Shown here piece by piece: positions 40,680 through 48,453 of a stretch of DNA of 64,000 nt. Within the stretch, counting starts at the first letter, position 1. Each line of letters begins with the position of its first letter. The position numbers and the translations under genes are program-made. Origin of the DNA: Miltoncostaea sp050250915 (GTDB taxonomy: Bacteria > Actinomycetota > Thermoleophilia > Miltoncostaeales > Miltoncostaeaceae); assembly GCA_050250915.1 (NCBI GenBank), contig JBFWNT010000011.1, positions 68,368 to 132,367 on the forward strand, read 5' to 3'. The notes under the pieces were generated by a model. It had not been told where the DNA came from and did not search any database. It worked only from the letters and a program-made list of their open reading frames with translations.

Positions 40680-41815
40680 CGCGATACGTCGTCGCCGCGG
40701 CCGCGGCGCTCCTGCTGGCCCTCGCGGGCCAGGCCGTGGCGGCGATCCCGACGGCGCCGGGGTGGCCGCGGACGGCGCCGGGCGGCGAGCTGCTGCCGGG
40801 GCCGGACGGCGGGATCGTGGTGGTCACCACCGTCGCCCGCTCGGCGACCACCCGCGCGTGGACGATCCGCGGGGGCCTCCGGTGGGTGCAGCGCAGCACC
40901 TTCGGCTGCGGCAACTGCGACGACGGCCCCCAGCCGGAGGCGCTCCAGCCCGACGGGACGTACGGCCCGATCGGCGTGGAGGGTGACGACGCCTGGGCGG
41001 TCGACCGGCAGGGGCGCCGGGTGCTGGGGTGCTCCGGCGTGGTGTTCCCGGACGGCGGGTGCGTCTCGGCGCCGGGGAGCACGTCCGACTCGCATCCCGC
41101 CTTCGCGGGCAGGCCCGCGTCCGGACCGCCCTGGCGCGTCCAGGACCCGAGGTGGTTCTGGTACCCGGACAGCGACGTCCCCGCAATGGTCGTCCGCGAT
41201 GCCGGCGGCCGGATCTACGGTGCGTTCGAGCTGCCGATCGAGGTCGCGACCCAGCGGCGCCTCGACGGCCTCCTGATCGCGATGGACCCGGTGAGCCGGA
41301 CGATCCAGTGGGAGCGCGAGGGCCCCACGCAGGTCCTGGCGGCTCTGCCGTCCGGTGTGCTGGCGGCCGACGCCGACGGCGTCACCGCCTACGGTTCCGA
41401 CGGTGCCGAGCTCTGGCACCGGTCCGTCACCACCGGCCAGCGGGTCACCCCGCGCAGCACGATCGTGGACGCCGCTCGGGGGCGGGTCTACCTGGGCCGC
41501 GCAGGCGGAGGCGCGCCGGGCGTCACCGCGGTCGACCTCGCCACGGGCGCCCAGGTCTGGAAGACGCGGCCGTCCGATGAGGCCCGCCTGCTGTCGGTGG
41601 GCCGCGGCGGCCGGGTCTACGTCGCGATCGACGCGCGGGGGCGCTTGGCGGTGCGCGGTCTCCGCCTGGCGACGGGGGCCACTGCATGGCAGTTGCGTAC
41701 GAACCTGGCGGTCTACGACGCCTTGGAGCTGGCGGGCGGCCGGGTGGCCGTGTCGGCGGGCAACCGCTTCGCACCGACGACGGCGGACCGCCTGACGGTG
41801 CGGGTTCCCGGTTAG
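40676..41815 (+). CDS. Secreted PQQ-like beta-propeller protein
   Basis: 379 residues with a signal peptide (YVVAAAAALLLALAGQAVAA). Repeated propeller-type blades: IVVVTTVARSATTRAWTIRG, DGLLIAMDPVSRTIQWEREG, GVTAYGSDGAELWHRSVTTG, GVTAVDLATGAQVWKTRPSD and LRLATGATAWQLRTN, with the W-at-end pattern of PQQ-binding-like repeats. Two cysteine pairs lie in the N-terminal part (FGCGNCDDG, GCSG...GGCVS). Its ATG overlaps the ligase stop, so it is in the operon, perhaps as an extracellular binding or sensing component. Catalytic cofactor binding is not evident. Confidence 0.72.
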   Translation: MTRYVVAAAAALLLALAGQAVAAIPTAPGWPRTAPGGELLPGPDGGIVVVTTVARSATTRAWTIRGGLRWVQRSTFGCGNCDDGPQPEALQPDGTYGPIGVEGDDAWAVDRQGRRVLGCSGVVFPDGGCVSAPGSTSDSHPAFAGRPASGPPWRVQDPRWFWYPDSDVPAMVVRDAGGRIYGAFELPIEVATQRRLDGLLIAMDPVSRTIQWEREGPTQVLAALPSGVLAADADGVTAYGSDGAELWHRSVTTGQRVTPRSTIVDAARGRVYLGRAGGGAPGVTAVDLATGAQVWKTRPSDEARLLSVGRGGRVYVAIDARGRLAVRGLRLATGATAWQLRTNLAVYDALELAGGRVAVSAGNRFAPTTADRLTVRVPG

Positions 41816-41847
41816 CTACCCGTCACACCCGGACGAGGAGGGCAGCG

Positions 41848-42075
41848 ATGACGGTTCGCGACGCGATGGCTGCCGACGTGCGGTCGGTGACCACCGACGA
41901 GGACCTGGCGGCGACGGCCGACGCGATGCGGGCGCAGGAGGTGCGCCGCCTCGTGGTGGTCGAGGACGGCGCGGTGGTCGGCGTCCTCAGCCATGGTGCC
42001 CTGGTGCAGGCCACCGGCGGCGGGGGCGCCGGCCGCCAGGCCACCCTCGGCGTGACCGAAGGGGCCCAGCGGTAG
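41848..42075 (+). CDS. Single CBS-motif protein
   Basis: 75 residues: TVRDAMAADVRSVTTDEDLA, ATADAMRAQEVRRLVVVEDG and AVVGVLSHGALV make one complete CBS motif. CBS domains normally occur as pairs (about 130 residues) that bind adenine nucleotides. A homodimer could form the pair, or the gene may be a shortened remnant. Good GAGGAGGG ribosome-binding site. The remaining tail is Gly/Ala-rich without structure. Confidence 0.7.
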   Translation: MTVRDAMAADVRSVTTDEDLAATADAMRAQEVRRLVVVEDGAVVGVLSHGALVQATGGGGAGRQATLGVTEGAQR

Positions 42076-42099
42076 CGCGGACGGGTCGGGTCCCGGGCG

Positions 42100-42384
42100 T
42101 CAGCCCGTGATCAGGCCCTCGCCGTCGTCGTCGTGGTAGGCGGCGGCGTCCTCGAGGGTGGTGTCCCGGTCGGGGACGATCACGTCGGACGGGACGAATT
42201 GGTCGTCCGCGACCGGGTCCCCGACCTTCCTGATGGTGTCGACCAGGCCGTTGAGCGCCGCGGTGAACGCGTCGCCGTCCTTCGCGGCGATCGCCGCCTC
42301 CACCGCGTCGTCGGCCCTCTCGACCTCGGTGATGTCGCCGTCGTCCAGCCGGTACTGCCCGTCGCCGAGGATCCGGACGATCAC
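42100..42384 (-). CDS. pspAA: PspA-associated protein PspAA
   Basis: 94 residues beginning IVRILGDGQYRLDDGDI, followed by EVERADDAVEAAIAAKDGDA and FTAALNGLVDTIRKVGD, then an acidic C-terminus. This is the PspAA domain that accompanies PspA in many actinobacteria. The GTG overlaps the pspA stop (GTGA). It is thought to work with PspA in membrane stress control. Confidence 0.85.
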   Translation of the reverse strand: MIVRILGDGQYRLDDGDITEVERADDAVEAAIAAKDGDAFTAALNGLVDTIRKVGDPVADDQFVPSDVIVPDRDTTLEDAAAYHDDDGEGLITG

Positions 42385-43115
42385 GACCCACCCCCGATCT
42401 GGCCGGCGGGCGGCGACCCGGCGCCGATCTCGCCCTTCAGGCGGGCCAGGTCGGCCTCGACCGCGCTCTGGGACGCGATCTGGGTGAGCTCGCGATCGAC
42501 GACGTCGCCGCTGACGCTCAGGTCGTCGAGGGCGCCCGACTCCAGCAGCTCGTCGATGGCGCCCGCGCGGGCCCGCATCGTCTCGACCTTGTTCTCGGCG
42601 CGGTCCATCGCCATGCCGACGTCGGCCATGTCCTCGGAGATCCCGCTGAACGCCTCGCCGATCTTCGTCTGCGCCTCGGCGGCCGTGTACTGCGCCTTGA
42701 TCGTCTCCTTGCGGACGCGGAACGACTCGATCTTGGTGGTGAGCTTCTGCTCCGCCGCGACGAGCTTGTCCTGCTCGGCCTGGAGCTGCTCCTTCTGGGC
42801 GTTGATGCCGTCGAGCTGCGCCTGCACGCCCGCCTTGCGCTCGAGGGCGGTGCGGGCCAGGTCCTCGCGGCCGGCGCGGAGCGCCTCCCCCGCCTGGGAG
42901 TCGAGCTTCGTGATGCTCTGCTGCAGCTTCTCGCCCTGGAGCTCCAGGCGCTTCTTGCTGGTCGCCACGTCGGCCACGCCGCGGCGCACCTGCGTCAGCA
43001 GCTCCGTCTGCTTCTCGAAGGAATAGTCGAGCATCTCGCGCGGATCCTCGGCCGCGTCGAGCGCCTTGTTCGCCTTCGCCTGGAAGATCGCCTTCAGCCG
43101 GCTGAAGAAGGACAC
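42381..43115 (-). CDS. pspA: PspA/IM30-family membrane stress protein
   Basis: 244 residues from a GTG at 43115 behind GGGAGGG. Start SFFSRLKAIFQAKANKALDA and AAEDPREMLDYSFEKQ, then long coiled-coil helices (QGEKLQQSITKLDSQAGEAL, KEQLQAEQDKLVAAEQKLTT) typical of the ESCRT-III-like PspA/Vipp1 family, which assembles on damaged inner membranes. A Gly/Pro tail follows. In an operon with pspAA and divergent from the TPM-like membrane protein gene. Confidence 0.92.
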   Translation of the reverse strand: MSFFSRLKAIFQAKANKALDAAEDPREMLDYSFEKQTELLTQVRRGVADVATSKKRLELQGEKLQQSITKLDSQAGEALRAGREDLARTALERKAGVQAQLDGINAQKEQLQAEQDKLVAAEQKLTTKIESFRVRKETIKAQYTAAEAQTKIGEAFSGISEDMADVGMAMDRAENKVETMRARAGAIDELLESGALDDLSVSGDVVDRELTQIASQSAVEADLARLKGEIGAGSPPAGQIGGGS

Positions 43116-43240
43116 GCCACCCTCCCGTTCTCGGTCAACCTGGGCGACGCTACCCGCTCCGTCCCCGTACGGAAAGGGGCCCCACCGGGGCCGCGCAGGT
43201 GCCGTTGCCCCGGGCGTCACCGGCGTGCGACGCTCCCGCG

Positions 43241-44665
43241 GTGATCCGCGCCCGGCACCTCCTGGCGGTCCTCCTGGTCGCCACGGCGTGGCTCCTGCCC
43301 GCGGCCGTCGCGACGACGCTGGTGGCCGTGGAGGACGTGGCGGCGAGCGCCGTCGCGGTGGAGGACGGCGCGCAGCTGTCCGCCGCCGACCGGGCCCGGC
43401 TCCAGGCGTCAGCGCGTGAGCTGAACGCCGCCGGGACGCCGGTGAAGTACGTGGTGCTGCGCCAGCGCCCGGCCGACCCGCAGTCGTACGCCGCCGGGCT
43501 GGGACGGCGGCTCGGCTACCGGGGCGACATCCTGGTCCTGTCCCCGGGCAACCTGGCGATCGGGTCGCAGCTGCCGGCGGCCACGGTGCAGCAGGCGTTC
43601 GATTCCCAGCGCGCGGAGCTGCGGCGCGACCCGGTGGCCGGGACCATCGCGGTGGCGCAGGGCCTGTCGGAGGCGCGGGTGTCGGGGGTCGCCCCGTCGG
43701 ACGGGTCCTCCGGCTCGGGGTCCGGCTCCGGCGCGTCGTCGTCCGGCGACGGCGGCGGGGGGCTGTCCGGCGGCTTCGTGCTGCTGCTCATCCTGGGGAT
43801 CGGCGCCCTGATCGTGGTCGGCATGCTCACCCTGCGGCGCAGGTCCCGCCAGAGCGCGGTCGCCACGGCGAGCCCGGAGTCCCTGGACCCCCTGGTCGAT
43901 GGCCTGGCCGCGCAGATCGCCGAGCTCGACGACGACATGCAGGTGCCGGGCCCCCTGACCCAGGAGGCGCGGCCCCACTACGACCAGGCCGTGCTGTCGT
44001 ACGGCGAGGCCCGCGACCTGCTGGAGAAGCCGAAGCCGGGCGTCGCCGACGTCACCGCCGCGGGCGCGGCGCTGGAGAAGGGGCTGCGGGCGGCGCGCCG
44101 CACCCGCGCGCTGCTGGAGGGACGCGCGGTCGCGGAGGCCGACAACGAGCCGCTGCTCGAGGGGATGTGCGCGTTCGACCCGAAGCACGGCAAGGCCACG
44201 GCCCAGGTCACGATCCGCACCCCGACCGGCGACCGCGCCACCCTGCCGGCGTGCGCGAGCTGTGCGGCGCAGATGGAGCGCGGCGAGGAGCCGCGGTTCC
44301 GTGAGGTGCAGCAGGGCGGCCGCCGGGTGCCCTACTGGCAGACCGGCCCGATGGGGATGGGCCGCGGCGGAGGCGGCTTCGGCGGCGGCGGGGGAGGTGG
44401 CTTCGCGGGCCCGGTGCTGGGCGGTGCGCTGACGGGGATCATCCTGGGCGGGATGCTCGGCGGCGACGACGCCCACGCCTCATCGGGCGACGCCAACTGG
44501 GGCGGCGGTGGCGGCGACGGCGGCGGCTGGACCGGAGGCGGCGGCGACTTCGGCAGCGGCGGTGACTCCGGCGGCGGCGGCGACTGGGGCGGTGGAGGCG
44601 ACGCCGGCGGCGGAGGGGACTTCGGCGGGGGCGGCGACTTCGGCGGGGGCGGCGGGGACTTCTAG
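43241..44665 (+). CDS. TPM-like domain membrane protein with Gly-rich tail
   Basis: 474 residues from a GTG. Signal peptide (residues 5-28), then a TPM-like outer domain (YVVLRQRPADPQSYAAGLGR, GDILVLSPGNLAIGS), a Ser/Gly linker and a membrane helix (GGFVLLLILGIGALIVVGML). The cytoplasmic part is helical, with a four-Cys pattern CAFDPKHG...PACASCAAQ that could bind zinc. The last about 110 residues are Gly-rich, with repeated GGGGD and GGGGDF units. Relatives sit with PspA-type genes, and membrane quality control is a reasonable inference. A GTG at 43241 is the preferred start. Confidence 0.75.
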   Translation: MIRARHLLAVLLVATAWLLPAAVATTLVAVEDVAASAVAVEDGAQLSAADRARLQASARELNAAGTPVKYVVLRQRPADPQSYAAGLGRRLGYRGDILVLSPGNLAIGSQLPAATVQQAFDSQRAELRRDPVAGTIAVAQGLSEARVSGVAPSDGSSGSGSGSGASSSGDGGGGLSGGFVLLLILGIGALIVVGMLTLRRRSRQSAVATASPESLDPLVDGLAAQIAELDDDMQVPGPLTQEARPHYDQAVLSYGEARDLLEKPKPGVADVTAAGAALEKGLRAARRTRALLEGRAVAEADNEPLLEGMCAFDPKHGKATAQVTIRTPTGDRATLPACASCAAQMERGEEPRFREVQQGGRRVPYWQTGPMGMGRGGGGFGGGGGGGFAGPVLGGALTGIILGGMLGGDDAHASSGDANWGGGGGDGGGWTGGGGDFGSGGDSGGGGDWGGGGDAGGGGDFGGGGDFGGGGGDF

Positions 44666-44862
44666 CCGTTCGGGTCCCGCGCCCTTCGCGAGCCGGCCCA
44701 GACCCGTCATGCCGGCCGGGCCCTCGTCGCGACGGGGTCATCTGATCGCCGCCGGCCGGTCAAGTGAACGCAGTATGCGCGCCGCCCTGGCCATTCTGGG
44801 CCGTTGCATACGCGAACGTCTCGCCGCCCCGCCTGACCGCCCTCGCCGACGCGGGGGCGCCA

Positions 44863-45036
44863 TCAGCGGATGGGAATGCGGCTCCCACCCTCGACCGGGG
44901 TCTGCGCGGGCGTCTCGGGCTCTCCGGGGCGGCGGTGCGGAACCTGGTGAGCTTGCGGGGCGGGGGAGAACGCGGAGGCGCCGCCGCCGCGCGACCCGCC
45001 CAGGCCCACGGTCACGGCGAGCCGGGCCATCGCGCG
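44863..45036 (-). pseudogene. Second, shortened copy of the DEAD-box helicase 3' end
   Basis: Reading toward lower coordinates, this stretch encodes AMARLAVTVGL, a GASAFSPAP segment and the terminal GGSRIPIR before a stop. It matches the end of the intact helicase (AMARLAVTLGL, RASAFSPAP, GSRIPIS; 45608-45823) with a 48-base in-frame deletion and many substitutions. It has no start or helicase core, so it is a remnant. It directly follows the stop of the winged-helix gene. The rest of the 372-bp gap (44666-44862) contains only a short inverted pair, GTATGC (44773-44778) and GCATAC (44806-44811). Confidence 0.75.
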
Positions 45037-45037
45037 C

Positions 45038-45571
45038 TCACGGCGCGGCCGCGACGGCGAGGTGCTCGTGGAGCGCCTCCGCCGCCTCGCGACGCACGCG
45101 GGCTCCCCCTGCCCGGAGCGCATCGACCAGCGCCAGGCGCTCGTGCAACGCGGCATCGCCGCGAGCTGCGGACGGGGCCGAGGGGTGGATCGGCTCCAGC
45201 GCGATGCCCCGGCTCGTCCCTTCAGCGTCCGGCCAGACGAGCGGATCCTCGTCCACGCGGGCGAGCCGCGCCGACAGCGGGGGCGCCGGCCACGCCGTCG
45301 GCATGCCGCGGGACGGCCCCGCGAGGCGGGCGGCGAACAGGTGGCGGCTCGCGTGCACGAGAAGTTCCTCGAGCGCGTTCGGGTTGACCTCGCGCCCCCT
45401 CGCGGTCATGAGGTGCGCGTCGACGGCCCGCTCCACCGAGCGGTGGACCGATGACGCGGACAGGCCGAGCCCCTCCGCGACCCCGGCGATCGTCCACCCG
45501 GGACGACCCGCGACCTTCAGCAGCACCACGATGTCCTGGCCCTTCAGCACGGCGCCAGGACAGCGCGTCAT
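45038..45571 (-). CDS. Winged-helix regulator-like protein
   Basis: 177 residues from the ATG at 45571 (188 if the GTG at 45604 is used). N-terminal winged helix: KGQDIVVLLKVAGRPGWTIA, VAEGLGLSASSVHRSVERAV and AHLMTARGREVNPNALEELL. The remainder has a pattern I associate with a family of small HTH proteins found near toxin or defence genes (HASRHLFAARLAGPSRGMPT, APPLSAR, VWPDAEGTSRGIALEPIHPS), but I cannot name it with certainty. No toxin partner is adjacent. It lies between the two helicase 3'-end copies, and a 38-bp palindrome covers its start, suggesting autoregulation. Confidence 0.65.
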   Translation of the reverse strand: MTRCPGAVLKGQDIVVLLKVAGRPGWTIAGVAEGLGLSASSVHRSVERAVDAHLMTARGREVNPNALEELLVHASRHLFAARLAGPSRGMPTAWPAPPLSARLARVDEDPLVWPDAEGTSRGIALEPIHPSAPSAARGDAALHERLALVDALRAGGARVRREAAEALHEHLAVAAAP

Positions 45572-45600
45572 TCCAGATTCGGGAATCTGGAATGACGCGC
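45563..45600. repeat. 38-bp perfect palindrome over the winged-helix start
   Basis: Two 18-base arms (GCGCGTCATTCCAGATTC and its complement) flank a two-base centre. The ATG at 45571 lies in the left arm. It is the longest perfect palindrome I found. It may be the operator of the winged-helix protein (core TTCCAGATTC/GAATCTGGAA), an RNA hairpin controlling its translation, the helicase terminator, or an element boundary. Confidence 0.8.
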
Positions 45601-45607
45601 ACACCGA

Positions 45608-46891
45608 TCAGCTGATGGGGATGCGGCTCCCGCGCTTGACCCGGTTCCGCTTCGGCGCCTCGGACTCCGGGGCGGCGGTGCGGACCGAGGCGGGCCGCGG
45701 GGCGGGCGAGAACGCCGACGCGCGGCCGCGGCGCGAGCCGTAGACCTGGCGCGGCGCCGCCAGGGCGAAGCCGGCGTCGGTCCACTTGTCGGTCAGGCCC
45801 AGGGTCACGGCGAGGCGGGCCATCGCGTCGGCCTGGTCGGGGGAGACGAGCGTGATGGCGCGGCCGGTGCGTCCGGCGCGGGCGGTGCGCCCCACCCGGT
45901 GGGTGTAGCCGTCGGCGTCGTCCGGCGGGTCGTAGTTCACGACCAGGCCGATGTCGTCCAGGTCGATCCCCCGGGCGGCGACGTCGGTCGCCACCAGCAC
46001 CCGGGTGGTGCCCTTCGTGAAGCGGCGCAGCGCCTTCTCGCGGGCGGACTGCGTCAGGTCGCCGTGCATCGCCTCGGCGGGGACGCCCAGGCGGTCGAGC
46101 CGCTCCGCCAGCTTGCCGGCGCCGCGGCGGGTGCGGCAGAAGACGAGCACCAGGTCGTCCTCGTCGCCGATCAGCTCCACGAGCCGCTCGTTGCGGTCGC
46201 CCGCCGCGCACGCCACGAACCCGTGGTCCAGGCGCTCCGACAGCGTCTCGCCGGTGTCCGACGCCGACTCGCGCATCCGCAGACGGTCGGCGTCGGTGGT
46301 GAACTCCTCGGCGATGGTGCCGACGGCGCCGTCGAGGGTGGCGGAGAAGAACATCGTGTGCCGCTGCTTCGGCAGCTGGCGGACGATGGCCTTCACCTGC
46401 GGCAGGAAGCCCATGTCGAGCATCCGGTCGGCCTCGTCCAGGACGAGGGCGGTGATGCCCTTCAGGCTCACGCGGCGCTGGCGCGCGAGGTCCAGGAGCC
46501 GGCCGGGGGTGGCGACCAGGATGTGGGCGTTCGCCGCCTTGCGCGCCTGCTGCTCGAAGCCGACGCCGCCGTAGGCGACGGCCACGCTCAGGCCGCGGGC
46601 GGCGGCGAGGGGGCGCAGCTCCAGGTCGATCTGCGAGGCGAGCTCGCGGGTGGGGGCCAGCACCAGCGCGGCGGGACGGGTGGCCTCGGCGTCGAGCCGC
46701 TCGATGAGCGGCAGGCCGAACGCCAGCGTCTTGCCGGAACCGGTGGGGGAGCTCACCAGCACGTCGCGCCCGGTGAGCGCGACGGGGATGACGAGGTCCT
46801 GCACCGGGAAGGGGTGCTGGATGCCGCGCTGGGCGAGCGCGCCGGCCACGGCATCGCTCACGCCGAGCCCGGCGAAGGTGGATCTGCTCAA
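45608..46891 (-). CDS. DEAD-box RNA helicase (RhlE-like)
   Basis: 427-residue RNA helicase. Motifs in order: Q motif region IQHPFPVQDLVIPVALTGRD, Walker A SSPTGSGKT, PTRELA, TPGRLLDL, DEAD in LVLDEADRMLDMGF, FFSATL, VFCRTRRGAGKLAERL, MHGDLTQ, VATDVAARGIDL and HRVGRTARAGRTGRA. The C-terminal tail is basic and ends RVKRGSRIPIS. The start is the TTG at 46891, 5 bp after AAGGAGAA. A leader of up to about 200 bp with hairpins precedes it. A degraded second copy of its 3' end lies 0.8 kb downstream. Confidence 0.92.
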   Translation of the reverse strand: MSRSTFAGLGVSDAVAGALAQRGIQHPFPVQDLVIPVALTGRDVLVSSPTGSGKTLAFGLPLIERLDAEATRPAALVLAPTRELASQIDLELRPLAAARGLSVAVAYGGVGFEQQARKAANAHILVATPGRLLDLARQRRVSLKGITALVLDEADRMLDMGFLPQVKAIVRQLPKQRHTMFFSATLDGAVGTIAEEFTTDADRLRMRESASDTGETLSERLDHGFVACAAGDRNERLVELIGDEDDLVLVFCRTRRGAGKLAERLDRLGVPAEAMHGDLTQSAREKALRRFTKGTTRVLVATDVAARGIDLDDIGLVVNYDPPDDADGYTHRVGRTARAGRTGRAITLVSPDQADAMARLAVTLGLTDKWTDAGFALAAPRQVYGSRRGRASAFSPAPRPASVRTAAPESEAPKRNRVKRGSRIPIS

Positions 46892-46955
46892 TTGTTCTCC
46901 TTGCGGCCGGCGGCCGCGGTTCGACGGGAGTGCGGGACTCGACCGTCTGACAGGT

Positions 46956-46991
46956 GGAGAACGCTCTCCCACGGGCGGCGCTCCGCCGCCC
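46956..46991 (-). promoter_or_regulatory. Hairpins in the helicase leader region
   Basis: Two adjacent inverted repeats lie 65-100 bp upstream of the helicase TTG: GGGCGGCG (46973-46980) with CGCCGCCC (46984-46991), an 8-bp GC stem, and GGAGA/TCTCC (46956-46969). The 203-bp gap to the divergent flavin reductase gene has no other coding signal. Structured leaders are common on DEAD-box helicase mRNAs, so a temperature- or autoregulatory role is plausible. Confidence 0.35.
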
Positions 46992-47094
46992 AGCCTCGGA
47001 TGAGGAACATCTGGGACGACCGTGAGTGTAGCGGGCACCCCGGCGGGCGCCGAATCGGGGCCCGCCCGGGGGAGGGCCGGGTACGCTGCGCCGG

Positions 47095-47589
47095 ATGGAG
47101 AGCGTGACCGAGCGCGAGTTCCGCGACACGCTGGCCCGCTGGGCGAGCGGCGTCACCGTGGTCACCGCCCGCCACGACGGCGAGCCGGTGGGGATGACGG
47201 CCGCCTCCTTCTCGTCGCTGTCCCTCGACCCGCCGCTGGTGCTGGTGTGCATCGCCCACTCGGCGTCGTCCCACGAGGGGCTGGTGGAGGCGCCGGGCTT
47301 CGCGATCCACATCCTGGGGGCCGACCAGGACGACCTGTCGTCGCTGTTCGCGCAGCCGGGTCCCGACAAGTTCGCCGGCTTCCCCGACGAGCGCGGCCCG
47401 TTCGACGTCCCCCTGCTCCCCGCCGGCGTCGCCCGTCTGGTGTGCGCCCCCCACGAGGCCATCGAGGGCGGCGACCACACCATTCTGATCGGCCGGGTGG
47501 TGCGCACCGAGCTGGCGGGCAACGACCCGCTCGTCTACTGCAACCGCACCTACGGGCGGCTCACCCCGGGGGTCAGCGCCGCCACTTGA
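47095..47589 (+). CDS. Flavin reductase-domain protein
   Basis: 164 residues of the flavin-reductase-like FMN-binding fold: FRDTLARWASGVTVVTARHD, GMTAASFSSLSLDPPLVLVC and a later DHTILIGRVVRTELAGNDPL. This is the usual pattern of small NAD(P)H:flavin reductases that feed two-component monooxygenases. No monooxygenase is adjacent. Its 3' end overlaps the convergent thioredoxin-like gene by 17 bp. Confidence 0.85.
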   Translation: MESVTEREFRDTLARWASGVTVVTARHDGEPVGMTAASFSSLSLDPPLVLVCIAHSASSHEGLVEAPGFAIHILGADQDDLSSLFAQPGPDKFAGFPDERGPFDVPLLPAGVARLVCAPHEAIEGGDHTILIGRVVRTELAGNDPLVYCNRTYGRLTPGVSAAT

Positions 47590-48103
47590 TGGTGCAGCCG
47601 ACGGCCGGGGTCTCGGTCGTCGCGGGTGCCGCGCCCCCCAGCACCGCGTCGAGGGCGTCGCGCAGCCAGGCCTCGCGCACCGCGTCCGCGTCACGGTTGT
47701 CGTCGATCGCGCCGCGGTACCGCACCCGCCGCTCGCCGTCGAGGACGTACACCTCCGGCGTGCGCTCCGCGCCGTAGGCGCGCGCGACGTCCTGGCCCTC
47801 GTCCTGGGCGTAGGCGAACGCGTAGCCCTGCTCGGCGGCCCGCTCGGTCATGGCCGCGAACGAGTCGCCGGGGTAGGCCTCGGCGTCGTTCGCGCAGATC
47901 GCCACCGTCGCCACCCCGCGGCCGGAGTACTCGCGGGCGATCGCGTTGAACCGCTCCTCCCACGCCCGCACGTACGGGCAGTGGTTGCACCAGAACGCCA
48001 CCACCACCGCGGGGGCGCCGGCCAGGCCGTCGAGCGACGACACGCCGCCGTCGGTGTTGGGCAGGGCGAAGGCGGGCGCCGCGTCGCCCACCGCCGCGCT
48101 CAC
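47573..48103 (-). CDS. Thioredoxin-family/redoxin protein (CNHC motif)
   Basis: 176 residues, GTG start. AlkA/redoxin-type fold: GDAAPAFALPNTDGGVSSLD, VVVAFWCNHCPYVRAWEERF with the CNHC redox motif at about residue 43-46, VATVAICANDAEAYPGDSFA, and TPEVYVLDGERRVRYRGAID. The CxHCPYV form is typical of a redoxin subgroup of unknown partners. The GTG overlaps the stop of the upstream small thiol protein gene (GTGA), so the two work as a pair. Confidence 0.82.
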   Translation of the reverse strand: MSAAVGDAAPAFALPNTDGGVSSLDGLAGAPAVVVAFWCNHCPYVRAWEERFNAIAREYSGRGVATVAICANDAEAYPGDSFAAMTERAAEQGYAFAYAQDEGQDVARAYGAERTPEVYVLDGERRVRYRGAIDDNRDADAVREAWLRDALDAVLGGAAPATTETPAVGCTIKWRR

Positions 48104-48435
48104 GCGGCGGCCTCCGCGGCGAGCGCCGCCTCCAGCTCCTCGCGGGCCGGCAGCGGACCCACCCGGCCGTCGGGCGTGCGGTACGCCCGGCAGGCGTCCC
48201 AGCGGAACGCGTGGGCCGGGCCCTCCGGGGCGAACGGGTCGCCACCGCCCACGAGGTAGGTCGGCGACCCGGGGAAGCGCAGCCGCTCGGCCTGGGCGTC
48301 GTCGGTCACCTCCACGGCGTCCACCCGCACGTCCACGCCCGCCGTCGCCGCGGCCTGGCGCAGCAGGTCGAGGCCCTCGTCGTGGGAGGGGCACTCGCGG
48401 CTGAAGAGATATGTCACCGTCACCGGCCGGCTCAT
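48100..48435 (-). CDS. Thioredoxin-fold protein with CPSH motif
   Basis: 111 residues: VTYLFSRECPSHDEGLDLLR, then VRVDAVEVTDDAQAERLRFP and GSPTYLVGGGDPF, the cis-Pro region of thioredoxin-like proteins. The active site is CPSH, with one cysteine, a form found in a small family that includes selenoprotein variants; here it is a normal Cys codon. Start ATG at 48435, divergent from the first hydrolase gene with 18 bp between starts. Probably a mono-thiol partner of the downstream redoxin. Confidence 0.7.
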   Translation of the reverse strand: MSRPVTVTYLFSRECPSHDEGLDLLRQAAATAGVDVRVDAVEVTDDAQAERLRFPGSPTYLVGGGDPFAPEGPAHAFRWDACRAYRTPDGRVGPLPAREELEAALAAEAAA

Positions 48436-48453
48436 CGCCCATATCGTACCGGG

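Noticed and set aside
44348..44660. A short tandem-repeat or CRISPR-like array
   Set aside because: The repetition is codon-level GGC/GGA in a Gly-rich protein tail; units are irregular and without unique spacers. No CRISPR array was found.
44863..45156. A 97-residue protein reading through the helicase remnant
   Set aside because: Its first half is a shadow of the winged-helix gene on the same strand and only the second half matches the helicase tail, so it is better read as a remnant.
48100..48435. Selenoprotein in the CPSH thiol protein
   Set aside because: The active-site codon is a normal Cys codon with no in-frame TGA, so no selenocysteine is needed.
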